Shown piece by piece: positions 25,278-33,488 of a DNA stretch of 39,097 nucleotides. Position numbers and translations under genes: made by a program. The DNA comes from Brachyspira murdochii (GTDB taxonomy: Bacteria; Spirochaetota; JAAYUW01). The stretch lies in assembly GCA_020722965.1 (NCBI GenBank), contig DYJT01000018.1, forward strand, positions 2,787 through 41,883. The letters run 5' to 3'. Every line of letters begins with the position of its first letter. Positions within the stretch are counted from its first letter, which is position 1. The notes below the pieces were generated by a model. That model had not been told where the DNA came from. It saw only the letters and a program-made list of their open reading frames with translations, and did not search any database.

Positions 25278-27365
25278 TTACTCTGTTTTAAATTTATTCA
25301 TCTGCTCGTTAACCTTTACGATATTTTCCTTATTTGTTAAAGTTAGATCCTCGATTCGATTTATACTTTTATTGATCTCAGAAAGTCCGAGACTCATCTC
25401 TTCAATACTCTTGTTTATCTCAAATGTGATGCTCATAAGATTATCAAAGGCTTCTTTAATCTTATTGCTGTCTGAAACCATTTTTGAAGAATCAGATTTT
25501 ATATTTGATGTAATCAGTGAAATTTGCTTAATTGCCTCAAGAATCTGTTTTGATCCGGAACTCTGCTCTTCCATTGCATTTTTAATGATCAATTCTTGTT
25601 GTTTTACTTCTTTTGCAAGCTGATAAAATGATTCAAACAATTTTTGTGTATTCGATGTAGTTTCAAAGACTTTATCTATAGATTTTTTAAGTTGACCAAG
25701 TACAGTTGTAATTGATTTACCCTGATTGTTTGAAGTTTCTGCAAGTTTTCTTATTTCATCTGCTACGACAGCAAAACCTTTTCCTGATTCTCCGGCATGT
25801 GCAGCTTCGATAGCCGCATTCATAGCAAGAAGATTAATTTGATCTGCTATATTTTGAATTGCGTTTACTGCTTCAAGTAGACCTTCTGAATTATTATTGA
25901 TCTCTTTAACAAGTTCGGAAACGGCGTCCATTCCTTCTTTGCCTTTGTCGGCGCCAACCATCATGTTTTCAACAGATTCATTATTTTTCTGTAGTATGTC
26001 ATTAGTAGATTGAATGTTTCTAACCATTTGTTCGATTGATGATGAAGATTCTATAAGGCTGGCAGATTGATTTTCAATATTCTGGTTAAGCTTTTCAAGA
26101 TTCGTAAGTATGGAATCTACATTTGATTTTGTGTTGTTAATATATTCAGATTGGTATTCAACCTGTTTTTTAATGCTTTGAGCATTAGCAGAAATCTCAT
26201 TTACAGCTGCAGCATTTTCTGTCATCTGAGTCGATAGGTCTATCCCTATTTTATTTAAATTCTCAGTAGAATTTCTTATAGATTTGACCATATTTGCAAG
26301 GTTTGAAATAAATTTATTAAAATTATTTGATAGCTGTCCAACTTCATCTTTAGATTTATATGAAATTTTCTGAGTCAAATCACCTTCTCCTTCAGCCATC
26401 TTTATGAAAAAGTTAGATACATTTTTTACCGGTTTTACTATAAGTTTTCCAAGAATAAAAGATATGATTACAAAGATTAAAATTGAGGTTATTGAAATAA
26501 TGGTGATTAATTCAATTAATGTAAAAAGTGGAGCTTTTAATTCATCTTCTGAAACAGAAAGCGCTATCTTCCAGTTATTAGAATGAGGAACAGATGAAAA
26601 TAATATATTTTCTTTTTTCTTTTGGTTGTTTTCGACCAAAAAAGATCCTTTATCATTGTTTTTAATAATTTCAATGGAATTTACAAAGCCTTTAAATCCT
26701 TCTTCATCTAACTGTTCAATCTTTTTATTCATTATATATTCTTTGTTCGGGTGGGCGATTATAGTATTTGTTCCATCGAATAAAAATGCGTAGCCTGATT
26801 TACCAAAGGATACCTTACTTGCAATATCTGTTAACTTGTTTAAGGTTATGGTGGAAGCGATAATACCAGTTTTTTGTTTTTCAAAGTTAAAGATTGCAAC
26901 GGCAATTACGAATATTTGAGCATTTGTTGACCTTGATATAATAGGATCGCTTATAGATACACTTTTGCCTTTTTCAAAAATATCTTTAAAATAACCTCTA
27001 TCTTTAATATTAACAGATACTTTATTTGTGGTATAGGCATCTCCAAATTGATCTGCATAAAAAAGTATCTCAAAGTCTGGATTCATCTTATCTGCAAGAT
27101 AATCCAGCTCTGATCGAATTTGATCCCAATCGTTGCTTTTAAATACTCTTTCTTTAGATAAAAGAGTTAATTCATTTATATACCCATTCATCAAATTATC
27201 CAGTTGCAAAGCAGTTCTATCCGTTATTTCTGAACCGAGATCTTTTATGTTTGATATAAAATTAGTTTGAACCGAGTATATTACTAAAAATGAAAAAGAA
27301 ATAAAAACAAGTATAGCGAAAGAAGAGAAGAAAAATAAGATTTTTTGAGATATTCCTAATTTCAT
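25278..27365 (-). CDS. Methyl-accepting chemotaxis protein with Cache-type sensor
   Basis: This is a transmembrane chemoreceptor that controls CheA activity. Topology: a membrane helix at about 7-30, a periplasmic sensor domain of about 250 residues resembling dCache (with [17 protein letters not shown]), a second helix (about 285-310), a HAMP linker (about 310-365) and a long cytoplasmic coiled coil. The conserved signalling tip [19 protein letters not shown] with [13 protein letters not shown] lies near residues 505-545. No NWETF-type methyltransferase-docking tail is seen at the C-terminus. AAAGGAG precedes the ATG, and a good promoter lies 70-100 nt upstream. The ligand is unknown. It converges on the UAP-like gene with only 13 bases between them. 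Confidence 0.94.
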   Translation of the reverse strand: MKLGISQKILFFFSSFAILVFISFSFLVIYSVQTNFISNIKDLGSEITDRTALQLDNLMNGYINELTLLSKERVFKSNDWDQIRSELDYLADKMNPDFEILFYADQFGDAYTTNKVSVNIKDRGYFKDIFEKGKSVSISDPIISRSTNAQIFVIAVAIFNFEKQKTGIIASTITLNKLTDIASKVSFGKSGYAFLFDGTNTIIAHPNKEYIMNKKIEQLDEEGFKGFVNSIEIIKNNDKGSFLVENNQKKKENILFSSVPHSNNWKIALSVSEDELKAPLFTLIELITIISITSILIFVIISFILGKLIVKPVKNVSNFFIKMAEGEGDLTQKISYKSKDEVGQLSNNFNKFISNLANMVKSIRNSTENLNKIGIDLSTQMTENAAAVNEISANAQSIKKQVEYQSEYINNTKSNVDSILTNLEKLNQNIENQSASLIESSSSIEQMVRNIQSTNDILQKNNESVENMMVGADKGKEGMDAVSELVKEINNNSEGLLEAVNAIQNIADQINLLAMNAAIEAAHAGESGKGFAVVADEIRKLAETSNNQGKSITTVLGQLKKSIDKVFETTSNTQKLFESFYQLAKEVKQQELIIKNAMEEQSSGSKQILEAIKQISLITSNIKSDSSKMVSDSNKIKEAFDNLMSITFEINKSIEEMSLGLSEINKSINRIEDLTLTNKENIVKVNEQMNKFKTE

Positions 27366-27436
27366 ATAAAATCTCCTTTACTTTATTGTTATACTTTTTT
27401 AAATACATGAAATTAATTACCCTTATTCTACTTATT

Positions 27437-27465
27437 AATATATTTTATTAATTGTTAAAAGTCAA
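27437..27465 (-). promoter_or_regulatory. Promoter of the chemoreceptor gene
   Basis: On the minus strand TTGACT (27465-27460) and TATATT (27442-27437) are separated by exactly 17 bases, with the gene start about 70 nt downstream. It lies after the stop of the coiled-coil gene, so the receptor can be transcribed independently. Confidence 0.6.
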
Positions 27466-27476
27466 AATTGTCGATT

Positions 27477-27902
27477 TTATATCTTTTCTTCGAAAAACCT
27501 TGAAGTGTCTTCGGAAAAGGGGTTATTCCCTTGAATTTTAAGGTTTAATAAACTATTTTGAATCTTATCTTTTTCTTTAGTAAATTTACTATTAATATTT
27601 TCAATTTGTTTTTCAATTTTTGCTTTAATAATTTCTTCTTCTTTCAATTTTTTATACAAAAAATTTTCATAATCTTTATTTTTTTCAGTTAAAGAAAAGA
27701 AAATTTTATTATATGATTTTATATCTTCAAATATATTGGTCAATTTTTCATGAAATTTTACCATCTTCTCTTCAAATGAAGGGGAATTTATAGCAAGTGA
27801 TTCAATATTTTCTAAGATTTTTGAATATTGATTTAACAATTCTAACTTTTTTAACTCAATCTCTAACAAATATGAATAATCCATCTTTTTCTCATAATAC
27901 AT
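27477..27902 (-). CDS. Small coiled-coil protein of unknown function
   Basis: I do not recognise the family. The 141 residues are almost entirely charged and helical, with heptad-like leucine/isoleucine spacing (for example LEIELKKLELLNQY and KAKIEKQIENINSKF), and no signal peptide or cysteine. Its size, helicity and place upstream of a chemoreceptor gene would suit a flagellar export chaperone of the FlgN type, but no diagnostic motif supports that. The ATG at 27902 has only a weak AAAG site. The methionine at residue 7 has a better purine-rich sequence in front and could be the true start. The downstream chemoreceptor has its own promoter. Confidence 0.55.
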   Translation of the reverse strand: MYYEKKMDYSYLLEIELKKLELLNQYSKILENIESLAINSPSFEEKMVKFHEKLTNIFEDIKSYNKIFFSLTEKNKDYENFLYKKLKEEEIIKAKIEKQIENINSKFTKEKDKIQNSLLNLKIQGNNPFSEDTSRFFEEKI

Positions 27903-28027
27903 CTTTTATTTTAATCATTTCTCGATTTAATTATAGCTGAACTAGATATTATTTCAATAATCAAAAATTAATATTAAAATATTTGAAAAAGTAAAATTTC
28001 GTGTAAATCTTTTCAAAAAGGTTTCAT

Positions 28028-28513
28028 ATGAAAATAGGTGTATATCCTGGATCTTTTGATCCTATTACCAATGGGCATTTAGACATAATTAATCGTTCAT
28101 CAATACTTTTTGACAAGTTGATAATCCTAATAAGTTCTAATCCAAATAAAAATCTGCTTTTTACTTTTGAAGAAAGGTTATTTATAACAAAGCAGCTCAC
28201 AGAAAATATGCAAAATGTATCTGTTGAATACCATAAAGGTTTATTGGTAGATTATCTTGTAAATAAAGATATTCACTATATAGTCAGGGGTTTAAGGGCT
28301 TTGTCTGATTTTGAATATGAATTCGAAATGGCTCTTGCCAATAGATGGCTTTCTTCAAAGGGTGTTGATACTATTTTTTTGATGACAGATGAAAAGTATT
28401 TTTACATTTCCTCCTCTTTGATTAAGCAGATTGCAAGTTTAGGGGGCGATGTATCATCAATGGTTCCAGAAATTGTAAACAAGATGCTGAAAGAGAAGTT
28501 TAATAAAAAATAA
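28028..28513 (+). CDS. coaD: Phosphopantetheine adenylyltransferase
   Basis: CoaD adenylates 4'-phosphopantetheine to dephospho-CoA, the penultimate step of coenzyme A synthesis. The 161-residue length is typical. YPGSFDPITNGHLDII (residues 5-20) contains the TxGH nucleotidyltransferase motif, VRGLRALSDFEYEF the substrate-binding arginine loop, and YISSSLIKQIASLGGDV the C-terminal ISSTxVR-like ATP loop. An AAAAAGG site precedes the ATG. The LOG-like gene follows after 15 bases on the same strand. Confidence 0.96.
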   Translation: MKIGVYPGSFDPITNGHLDIINRSSILFDKLIILISSNPNKNLLFTFEERLFITKQLTENMQNVSVEYHKGLLVDYLVNKDIHYIVRGLRALSDFEYEFEMALANRWLSSKGVDTIFLMTDEKYFYISSSLIKQIASLGGDVSSMVPEIVNKMLKEKFNKK

Positions 28514-28528
28514 AAGGTTTTATGGTTT

Positions 28529-29056
28529 ATGAAAAGCAAAAAGGCAAGAAAATTTCAGGTATCCATAATAGGTAGTAGTGATGCAACCCAGATTCAATAT
28601 AATGCGGCTTATGATCTTGCCTCTTATATTGCGAAAAAAGGATGGATTCTTATTAATGGTGGAAGAACAGGGGTAATGGAAGCTAGTGCAAAAGCCGCAT
28701 TTGAGAATAATGGAATCTGTGTCGCAATCCTACCTTCTGATTCCCTAGATAGTGGCAATATCTATTCAACAATAGTAATACCTACAACCATTGGCTATGC
28801 GAGAAATTGTATCACAGTTTCAAGCGCCGATGTGGTAGTAGTAGTTGGCGGTAAAAGTGGCACCTTATGTGAGCTAACCTATGCGTGGCAATATGGTAAG
28901 ACAATCATCGCTGCAGCATGGATAGATGGTGTCAGTAAAGATTATGCCGGTAAATTGCTCGATGACAAAAGGGATATGCCTATAATCAAAGCTGAAAATT
29001 TGAATGAAATCTTTGATCTACTTGATAATGAATATAAAAAATTCATTTCAAAATAA
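28529..29056 (+). CDS. LOG-like Rossmann-fold protein (TIGR00725-type)
   Basis: This small Rossmann-fold protein is related to the lysine-decarboxylase-like/LOG family, which includes cytokinin-type nucleoside-5'-phosphate phosphoribohydrolases. GGRTGVMEASAKAA (about 41-54) replaces the family's GGxxGLMGxxA, and VVVGGKSGTLCELTYAW (about 105-121) matches PGGxGTxxE. The central PGGxGT motif thus begins V-G-G-K-S-G-T, so it retains the glutamate but diverges from active LOG enzymes. The 175-residue length fits. The true reaction of this subgroup is not known. It sits 15 bases after coaD; any link to nucleotide metabolism is inference. Confidence 0.8.
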   Translation: MKSKKARKFQVSIIGSSDATQIQYNAAYDLASYIAKKGWILINGGRTGVMEASAKAAFENNGICVAILPSDSLDSGNIYSTIVIPTTIGYARNCITVSSADVVVVVGGKSGTLCELTYAWQYGKTIIAAAWIDGVSKDYAGKLLDDKRDMPIIKAENLNEIFDLLDNEYKKFISK

Positions 29057-29311
29057 ATAAAAAAAATTAAAATAATTAAAAATGAAAAAAAATTATTATA
29101 AAATAAATAAAAAAAATAATAGAACAAATACAAATAAAAATTAATATAAAATATTCATTTCAAGATATTTAAAAATGAGGGGGAAAAAAGAATAAAGATA
29201 AACGAATAAAATAGATTCATTTCAAGATAAACAAAAATAAAGAAAATGAATAAAATAGGTTTATATTTAATATGGATAAAATAGATTTATGATTTGTTAG
29301 AAATTTAAATT
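29041..29311 (+). repeat. A-rich intergenic tract with two families of short repeats
   Basis: ATTCATTTCAAGATA occurs exactly at 29153-29167 and 29215-29229, and with one change at 29041-29055, where it spans the last codons and stop of the LOG-like gene. A second 15-mer, ATAAAATAG(A/G)TT(C/T)AT, occurs at 29206, 29250 and 29276. The remainder is AAATAAA-rich sequence. No gene is seen. A 9-base dyad (AATTTAAAT, 29302-29310, and ATTTAAATT, 29318-29326) overlaps the 3' end of the recombinase gene. Confidence 0.65.
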
Positions 29312-30217
29312 TTAGATATTTAAATTAAAGATATATTTATCATACATATTTTTCAAATGAGTATAATCAAGTTGAGTGTAAATCTCTGTGGTTACTATAG
29401 AGCTGTGTCCTAAAAGCTCCTGAACAAAACGAAGATCTGCACCATTTATCATTAGATGTGTGGCAAAGGAATGTCGCAAGATGTGAGGGTAGATATTTTT
29501 TTGTATATTGGCAATCTTGCTATAGGCCTTTAATCTTTTCCAGATGCCTACCCTGGAAATAGGTTTTTTCAATCTTGATATAAAGATATTCTGAGTCTTG
29601 ATGTTTTCCATCAAATTTCTTAATTTGAAATAATCATTTAGTTTCGTAAGAGCTACCTTACCGAATGGCACAAGTCTTTCTTTTCTTCCTTTTCCATATA
29701 TTATTAAATAATTTTCTTCGAAATTTATCTGATTAAACTTTAAATTTGCACATTCTGACACTCGAAGCCCACAGGAATAAAGTATTTCAAATAAAGCTAG
29801 ATCTCTTTTTTTTGTAAAATCATCTGTTTTCGAGTTTTCTATGGCTTCAAATAGATTTTTTATCTCTTCGCAAGTTAAATAAGATGGCAAATTTCTCGAA
29901 ATTTTCGGGTAATCTATCAAACTCATCGGATTTGAATTTCTATGTTTTTTTACAATCAAAAATTCAAAAAAATTACTAAGACTCGAGTAGTTTCTTGCAA
30001 CTGTCGAATCTGATGTTTCTTTGTTTCCAATAAAATAGAGAAAAAAAAGAATATCTTCCTCATCTATTTCATTTACAAGTTTATTTGTTTGTTCAATGAA
30101 TTTTACAATATCATGCTTATATGAGTTGACGGTATTTATTGAATAGTTTTTCTCGGCAAAGAGGTAGTCTACATATTCGTTTAAGATAGAAGAATTATCT
30201 AATTGTTTTTTACCCAT
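29312..30217 (-). CDS. Xer-type tyrosine recombinase
   Basis: XerC/XerD-like recombinases resolve chromosome dimers at dif sites; relatives move integrons and elements. The N-terminal SAM-like core-binding domain occupies about residues 15-100, with the catalytic domain after it. The catalytic set is complete: arginine in SCGLRVSECA, lysine in GKGRKERLVPF, HILRHSFATHL, histidine in LLGHSSI, and the nucleophile tyrosine in TTEIYTQ. The 301-residue length is normal for Xer. An upstream in-frame TTG (30247) exists, but the ATG at 30217 gives the usual start and an 8-base overlap with the CBS-ATPase gene, so it is preferred. No other mobile-element gene is nearby, so a housekeeping Xer is likelier than an integrase. 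Confidence 0.87.
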   Translation of the reverse strand: MGKKQLDNSSILNEYVDYLFAEKNYSINTVNSYKHDIVKFIEQTNKLVNEIDEEDILFFLYFIGNKETSDSTVARNYSSLSNFFEFLIVKKHRNSNPMSLIDYPKISRNLPSYLTCEEIKNLFEAIENSKTDDFTKKRDLALFEILYSCGLRVSECANLKFNQINFEENYLIIYGKGRKERLVPFGKVALTKLNDYFKLRNLMENIKTQNIFISRLKKPISRVGIWKRLKAYSKIANIQKNIYPHILRHSFATHLMINGADLRFVQELLGHSSIVTTEIYTQLDYTHLKNMYDKYIFNLNI

Positions 30218-31160
30218 TTTTAATGTTTTTATCAAAAAATACCTCAAAAATCAACTTTGTACCCTCTTTTGAAGAATGTATATTAAAGATATCGACAGAT
30301 TTTTTAATATTTGGAAGACCCATTCCAGCTCCAAATCCAAGATCTCTTGCTAACTGGGTGGCGGTAGAATAACCTTCTTCCATCGCCTTTTCTATATCGG
30401 GAATTCCTGGACCAAAATCTACGAATTCTTCATGTATTTTTTCAGAATTGATATCGATCATAGCATAACCACCGACACTATGGATAATAACATTTATCTC
30501 TGCCTCATATGTTGCAACACTTATTCTTCTTGTAATTATTCTATCAATATTCATCTTCCCCAAAATTTTTTTTAACTCAGATGAAAGTTTTCCTGCATTA
30601 TCAAAATCATTTTTTTTTAATTCCCGTTTGAATCTAATCGGCTGATCTATTCTAATCTCATCGAGATTAAGAGCAGACGCTAACTTTATCGCCTCTTTTT
30701 CCGTTGCTTCGCTAAATTTTTCAACTCTTAAAAGTAAACTTTTTAATATTATACCATTTGTAATTATACCAATAACCCTTCTTTCGTAATCTATAACAGG
30801 AATCCTGCCTATCGATTTTGTCGAAAGAAGATCCAGTGCTTTAACGATATTTACCTCAGGATGAATAGTATAAATTTGTGTCGTCATCCAATTTTGAACT
30901 ATGTCATCGGATTTATTGGCATAAAGAGCGTCAAGTATATCGGACATTGAAATTATCCCTTTTAATATATTGGCTTCATCTAAAACAGGGCAACCTGTTA
31001 TATGATATTTTTTAAAAATATCCATTACCTGTTTAATGGTTATAGATTCACGAACAGAAATTACATTTTTTTCCATTATTTCGGCAACAGTTAGAGTATA
31101 AAGAAGCTCAATTGCATGGGAATAATAGTTATTGTTGCCGATAAATTCATTTGAAATCAT
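30210..31160 (-). CDS. CBS-pair protein fused to an anti-sigma-factor-type ATPase domain
   Basis: Two CBS domains (about residues 25-80 and 90-145) start with TVAEIMEKNVISV and IVQNWMTTQIYTI; such pairs usually bind adenine nucleotides or related ligands. After a linker comes a GHKL ATPase of the RsbW/SpoIIAB/RsbT kind (about 180-316). Its N-box is YEAEINVIIHS, G1 is DFGPGIPD and G2 is GFGAGMGLPNI, all intact, so ATP binding and serine-kinase activity are plausible. No histidine phosphorylation domain is present. The architecture suggests a ligand-gated regulatory kinase. No sigma or anti-sigma partner is adjacent. It lies 19 bases downstream of the DHH gene and overlaps the recombinase start. 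AAGGA precedes the ATG. Confidence 0.85.
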   Translation of the reverse strand: MISNEFIGNNNYYSHAIELLYTLTVAEIMEKNVISVRESITIKQVMDIFKKYHITGCPVLDEANILKGIISMSDILDALYANKSDDIVQNWMTTQIYTIHPEVNIVKALDLLSTKSIGRIPVIDYERRVIGIITNGIILKSLLLRVEKFSEATEKEAIKLASALNLDEIRIDQPIRFKRELKKNDFDNAGKLSSELKKILGKMNIDRIITRRISVATYEAEINVIIHSVGGYAMIDINSEKIHEEFVDFGPGIPDIEKAMEEGYSTATQLARDLGFGAGMGLPNIKKSVDIFNIHSSKEGTKLIFEVFFDKNIKNG

Positions 31161-31179
31161 TGAAATTCCTTATTTTAAA

Positions 31180-32256
31180 TTATTCTAAACTTAATAGTCT
31201 TTCTCTTTCTATAGTTTTCAGAATATCTTTTTCCAGTTCTTCAATATTTGAATATCTGTTTTTACTTATCTTAAAAGCCGCAGCATTCGCATGTCCTCCA
31301 CCACCAAATTGATTCGCTAGAATGGAAGCGGCTTTTATACTACTTCTTATAGAAACCTTTATCTCGTCTTCAAATTCTCTAATAAAAATTGCTATAGAAA
31401 CATTTCTTAAACTCATAAGATGATTTATGAAACCTTCAGTTGAAATAATAGGAGCAAAATCTCTATTTAAATTTTTGAATTTTGCAAAAAGTTCTGCATT
31501 TGCCCTGGCTATAACTACCTTGTTTTCATAAAATAAAGAGATTGTAGATAGAATATTTCCCCAAAGTTGATAAATAATAGGATTTTGATTTTTAAAAAGA
31601 ATATTTTTTAATTTATGCATTGAACCAGTTCTTTCTTGAAGCTTTGCGGCTCTTTCAAGTAAAATATAGTCGACATTTTCGGTCTGGAAATAATATGTAT
31701 CGAATAGAATGCCCATAAATAAATTTTCCAGAAGATTTATTATTAGACTATTTTTTGTAGGATCATCATCTTTTATAATTAAGTCTGAATCTTCGATTAA
31801 ATTGTAGATTATCTCGCTTGCAGAACAAAATTTTGGAGCGACAATATTAAAATCGCAAAAAAATTTATTATCTATATGATGGTCGATGCAAAAAGAAGGT
31901 TTTATGATTTTGGTTTCTTTTTTCAATCCACTTCTTTCAAGAGAAGGGGTATCTACAAAAAAAATCCCATCAAATTCATTTTGAATAAAATTATCGAGTG
32001 GTAATAGATTTAAATCCCATGCATTATATTCTAAATAAGGTGGATTATTGAATAAAAAGATCTTCGTTTGAATGGATAGAAGTTTGCATATAAAATGTAT
32101 TGATGCAATGCTGGCTAAAGCATCACCATCAGGGTCAATGTGAGAAATAATTGCAATTTTATTTTTATTTTGGAAGAAGTTAAAAAAAAGATCCCTTTCA
32201 AAGTCTTTAACAAATCGAGAATTATTAAAACGATTATCTATAGATTTATATTGCAC
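31180..32256 (-). CDS. DHH-family phosphoesterase (NrnA-like)
   Basis: DHH/DHHA1 proteins of the NrnA group hydrolyse short oligonucleotides (nanoRNA), pAp, or the cyclic-di-AMP product pApA. The manganese-binding motifs are in order: SHIDPDGDALAS (about residue 38), FVDTPS (the third aspartate), IDHHIDN (the DHH, about 122) and the substrate loop FGGGGHANAAAF (about 317) in the DHHA1 part. There are no membrane segments or PAS/GGDEF modules, so it is the soluble form, not GdpP. The start is a GTG with AAAGGA 7 bases upstream. A perfect palindrome lies just upstream. It heads an operon with the CBS-ATPase and recombinase genes. Confidence 0.87.
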   Translation of the reverse strand: MQYKSIDNRFNNSRFVKDFERDLFFNFFQNKNKIAIISHIDPDGDALASIASIHFICKLLSIQTKIFLFNNPPYLEYNAWDLNLLPLDNFIQNEFDGIFFVDTPSLERSGLKKETKIIKPSFCIDHHIDNKFFCDFNIVAPKFCSASEIIYNLIEDSDLIIKDDDPTKNSLIINLLENLFMGILFDTYYFQTENVDYILLERAAKLQERTGSMHKLKNILFKNQNPIIYQLWGNILSTISLFYENKVVIARANAELFAKFKNLNRDFAPIISTEGFINHLMSLRNVSIAIFIREFEDEIKVSIRSSIKAASILANQFGGGGHANAAAFKISKNRYSNIEELEKDILKTIERERLLSLE

Positions 32257-32278
32257 AAAAGATTCCTTTAAAAACTAT

Positions 32279-32292
32279 TTAATAGCTATTAA
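32279..32292. promoter_or_regulatory. Perfect 14-base palindrome upstream of the DHH gene
   Basis: TTAATAGCTATTAA is fully self-complementary and lies 22 bases before the GTG start, overlapping a plausible -10 (TTTAAT on the minus strand). It could be an operator of a dimeric regulator; no known site is recognised. Confidence 0.35.
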
Positions 32293-32663
32293 ATATGAAT
32301 ATATAAATTCATCAAGAAATTTTTAATTGATAATATTTCAATAACTCCAACATAATAACATATATAAAGGAGTTCAAAGGATTAAATGGATATGAACTTT
32401 ATAAAACAAACTTAGAGTGTAGGTTTGGAATGGTTGATCATATTAATAATTCTTAGATCTATTATTAAAAAAAAAATATTAAATTAAACTCATTTATAAA
32501 TATTAGTAAAATACTTTTATCTATAATAAAATTTATTACTATCCATATAGGACAGAATTTAATGCATTTAGATAAATTATTCCTGAAATTATTCAAAATT
32601 TTTTACAATTTTACTTAACATAAATTAAAAAAATATTACAATTACCAAAATGAAAACATATAA

Positions 32664-33093
32664 AATCTTATATCTTATAGCCTGAATTCTCGATTATTTT
32701 TAATTAAAACCAAATCATTAATTTTTAACAAAAATTTAATATATTTTAATATTTCAAAACTTAATATACATTCTAAAATCATTAAATCTTTTAACATTAA
32801 GAAAAATTTAATATCTTCATCTATTTTTACTCTATTTTTTTTATTTTCGATATCATTAATTTTTCTCTCATCTTCCTTTCAAACATCTTCCTTTCAAATT
32901 AATCTTAAAAATGGAATTGCGAATTTTAAGATATTTTTCAAATACGATTTATTCATGTAATAATAGTTAAATAAAACCATAAAGACCAGCTAGTAAATCC
33001 CTTGCATCTAATATAGATGAATTATATATCCTTGTAGTTGGAGCAAATGAAGATTATGATCAAACAAATGGTTATCAATTAATAGTAGACTAG
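32664..33093 (+). pseudogene. Probable remnants of a decayed exported-protein gene
   Basis: Two fragments look coding although neither has a start codon. In the first (frame ending at the TAA 32958-32960), codons from about 32781 give a basic stretch, a run of hydrophobic residues like a signal peptide, then LSSSFQTSSFQINLKNGIA. In the second (32983-33093, a different frame), 36 codons read from RPASKSLASN through LYILVVGANEDYDQ to NGYQLIVD and a stop. This ending resembles the final strands of a beta-sandwich such as a PPC-like domain. Several stops separate the two, consistent with a large internal deletion. An exact 15-nt tandem duplication (32869-32898) lies in the first fragment. Chance open frames are possible in such A+T-rich DNA. 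Confidence 0.4.
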
Positions 33094-33153
33094 GATAAAA
33101 ATATATTCCTTATTTTATTTTATAAAATTAATCTAAATACTTTATTGAAAATG

Positions 33154-33244
33154 TCTTTATAATTTTTGAATTCAGAAATATTTTTACTATTGCTAAATAT
33201 TTGTTTTTTTAAAAGTATACAACTTTCTTTATAATTTTTGAATT
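33154..33244 (+). repeat. Exact 19-nt direct repeat pair
   Basis: TCTTTATAATTTTTGAATT occurs at 33154-33172 and again at 33226-33244, 72 nt apart, in the gap before the transporter gene. This may be the trace of a local duplication. Confidence 0.6.
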
Positions 33245-33488
33245 AATAAGTTTCTTATAATATAATTTACAAACTATTATAATAATTGTTTCAGAATTCT
33301 TTATTTTATGCAATTACATTCTTGTCATTTATTAAAAATTTGTTGTTAAAAAATTTCTTTTATCAACTTAACAATTAAAATTCATTTATGAATTTTCAAT
33401 TCAATTTGTTTTTACAATTTTTTAAAATAAAATAAATTGAAAAAAATTAAAATTTATTTATTATTATTAAAACCGATTAGGGGATTAT

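Larger units (their letters stand above)
32257..33488. other. 1.2-kb gap without an intact gene
   Basis: No intact gene was found on either strand. Besides the decayed fragments and the palindrome, it holds an exact 19-nt direct repeat (TCTTTATAATTTTTGAATT at 33154-33172 and 33226-33244). The rest is A+T-rich with many stops. The strong AGGGGA ribosome binding site of the transporter gene is at 33478-33483. Confidence 0.75.

Noticed and set aside
29041-29300. CRISPR-like reading of the 15-mer repeats
   Set aside because: Repeats are too short, unevenly spaced and embedded in similar A-rich sequence; no cas genes are nearby.
29312-30217. Integrase of a mobile element
   Set aside because: Length and motifs fit housekeeping Xer, and there are no phage or transposon genes, attachment repeats or a tRNA target next to it.
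30218-30247. TTG start for the Xer gene
   Set aside because: It adds ten residues not typical of Xer and lengthens the overlap with the upstream gene to 38 bases.
32386-32500. A possible short gene starting at 32386 (ATGGATATGAAC...) behind AAAGGAG-like sequence
   Set aside because: It stops after nine codons; reading through the TAG gives only 37 residues without recognisable features. Called noise or debris.
32650-32685. An 11-codon frame reading MKTYKILYLIA that resembles the start of a signal peptide
   Set aside because: Too short, and it ends in TGA; it may belong to the same decayed gene but cannot be shown to.
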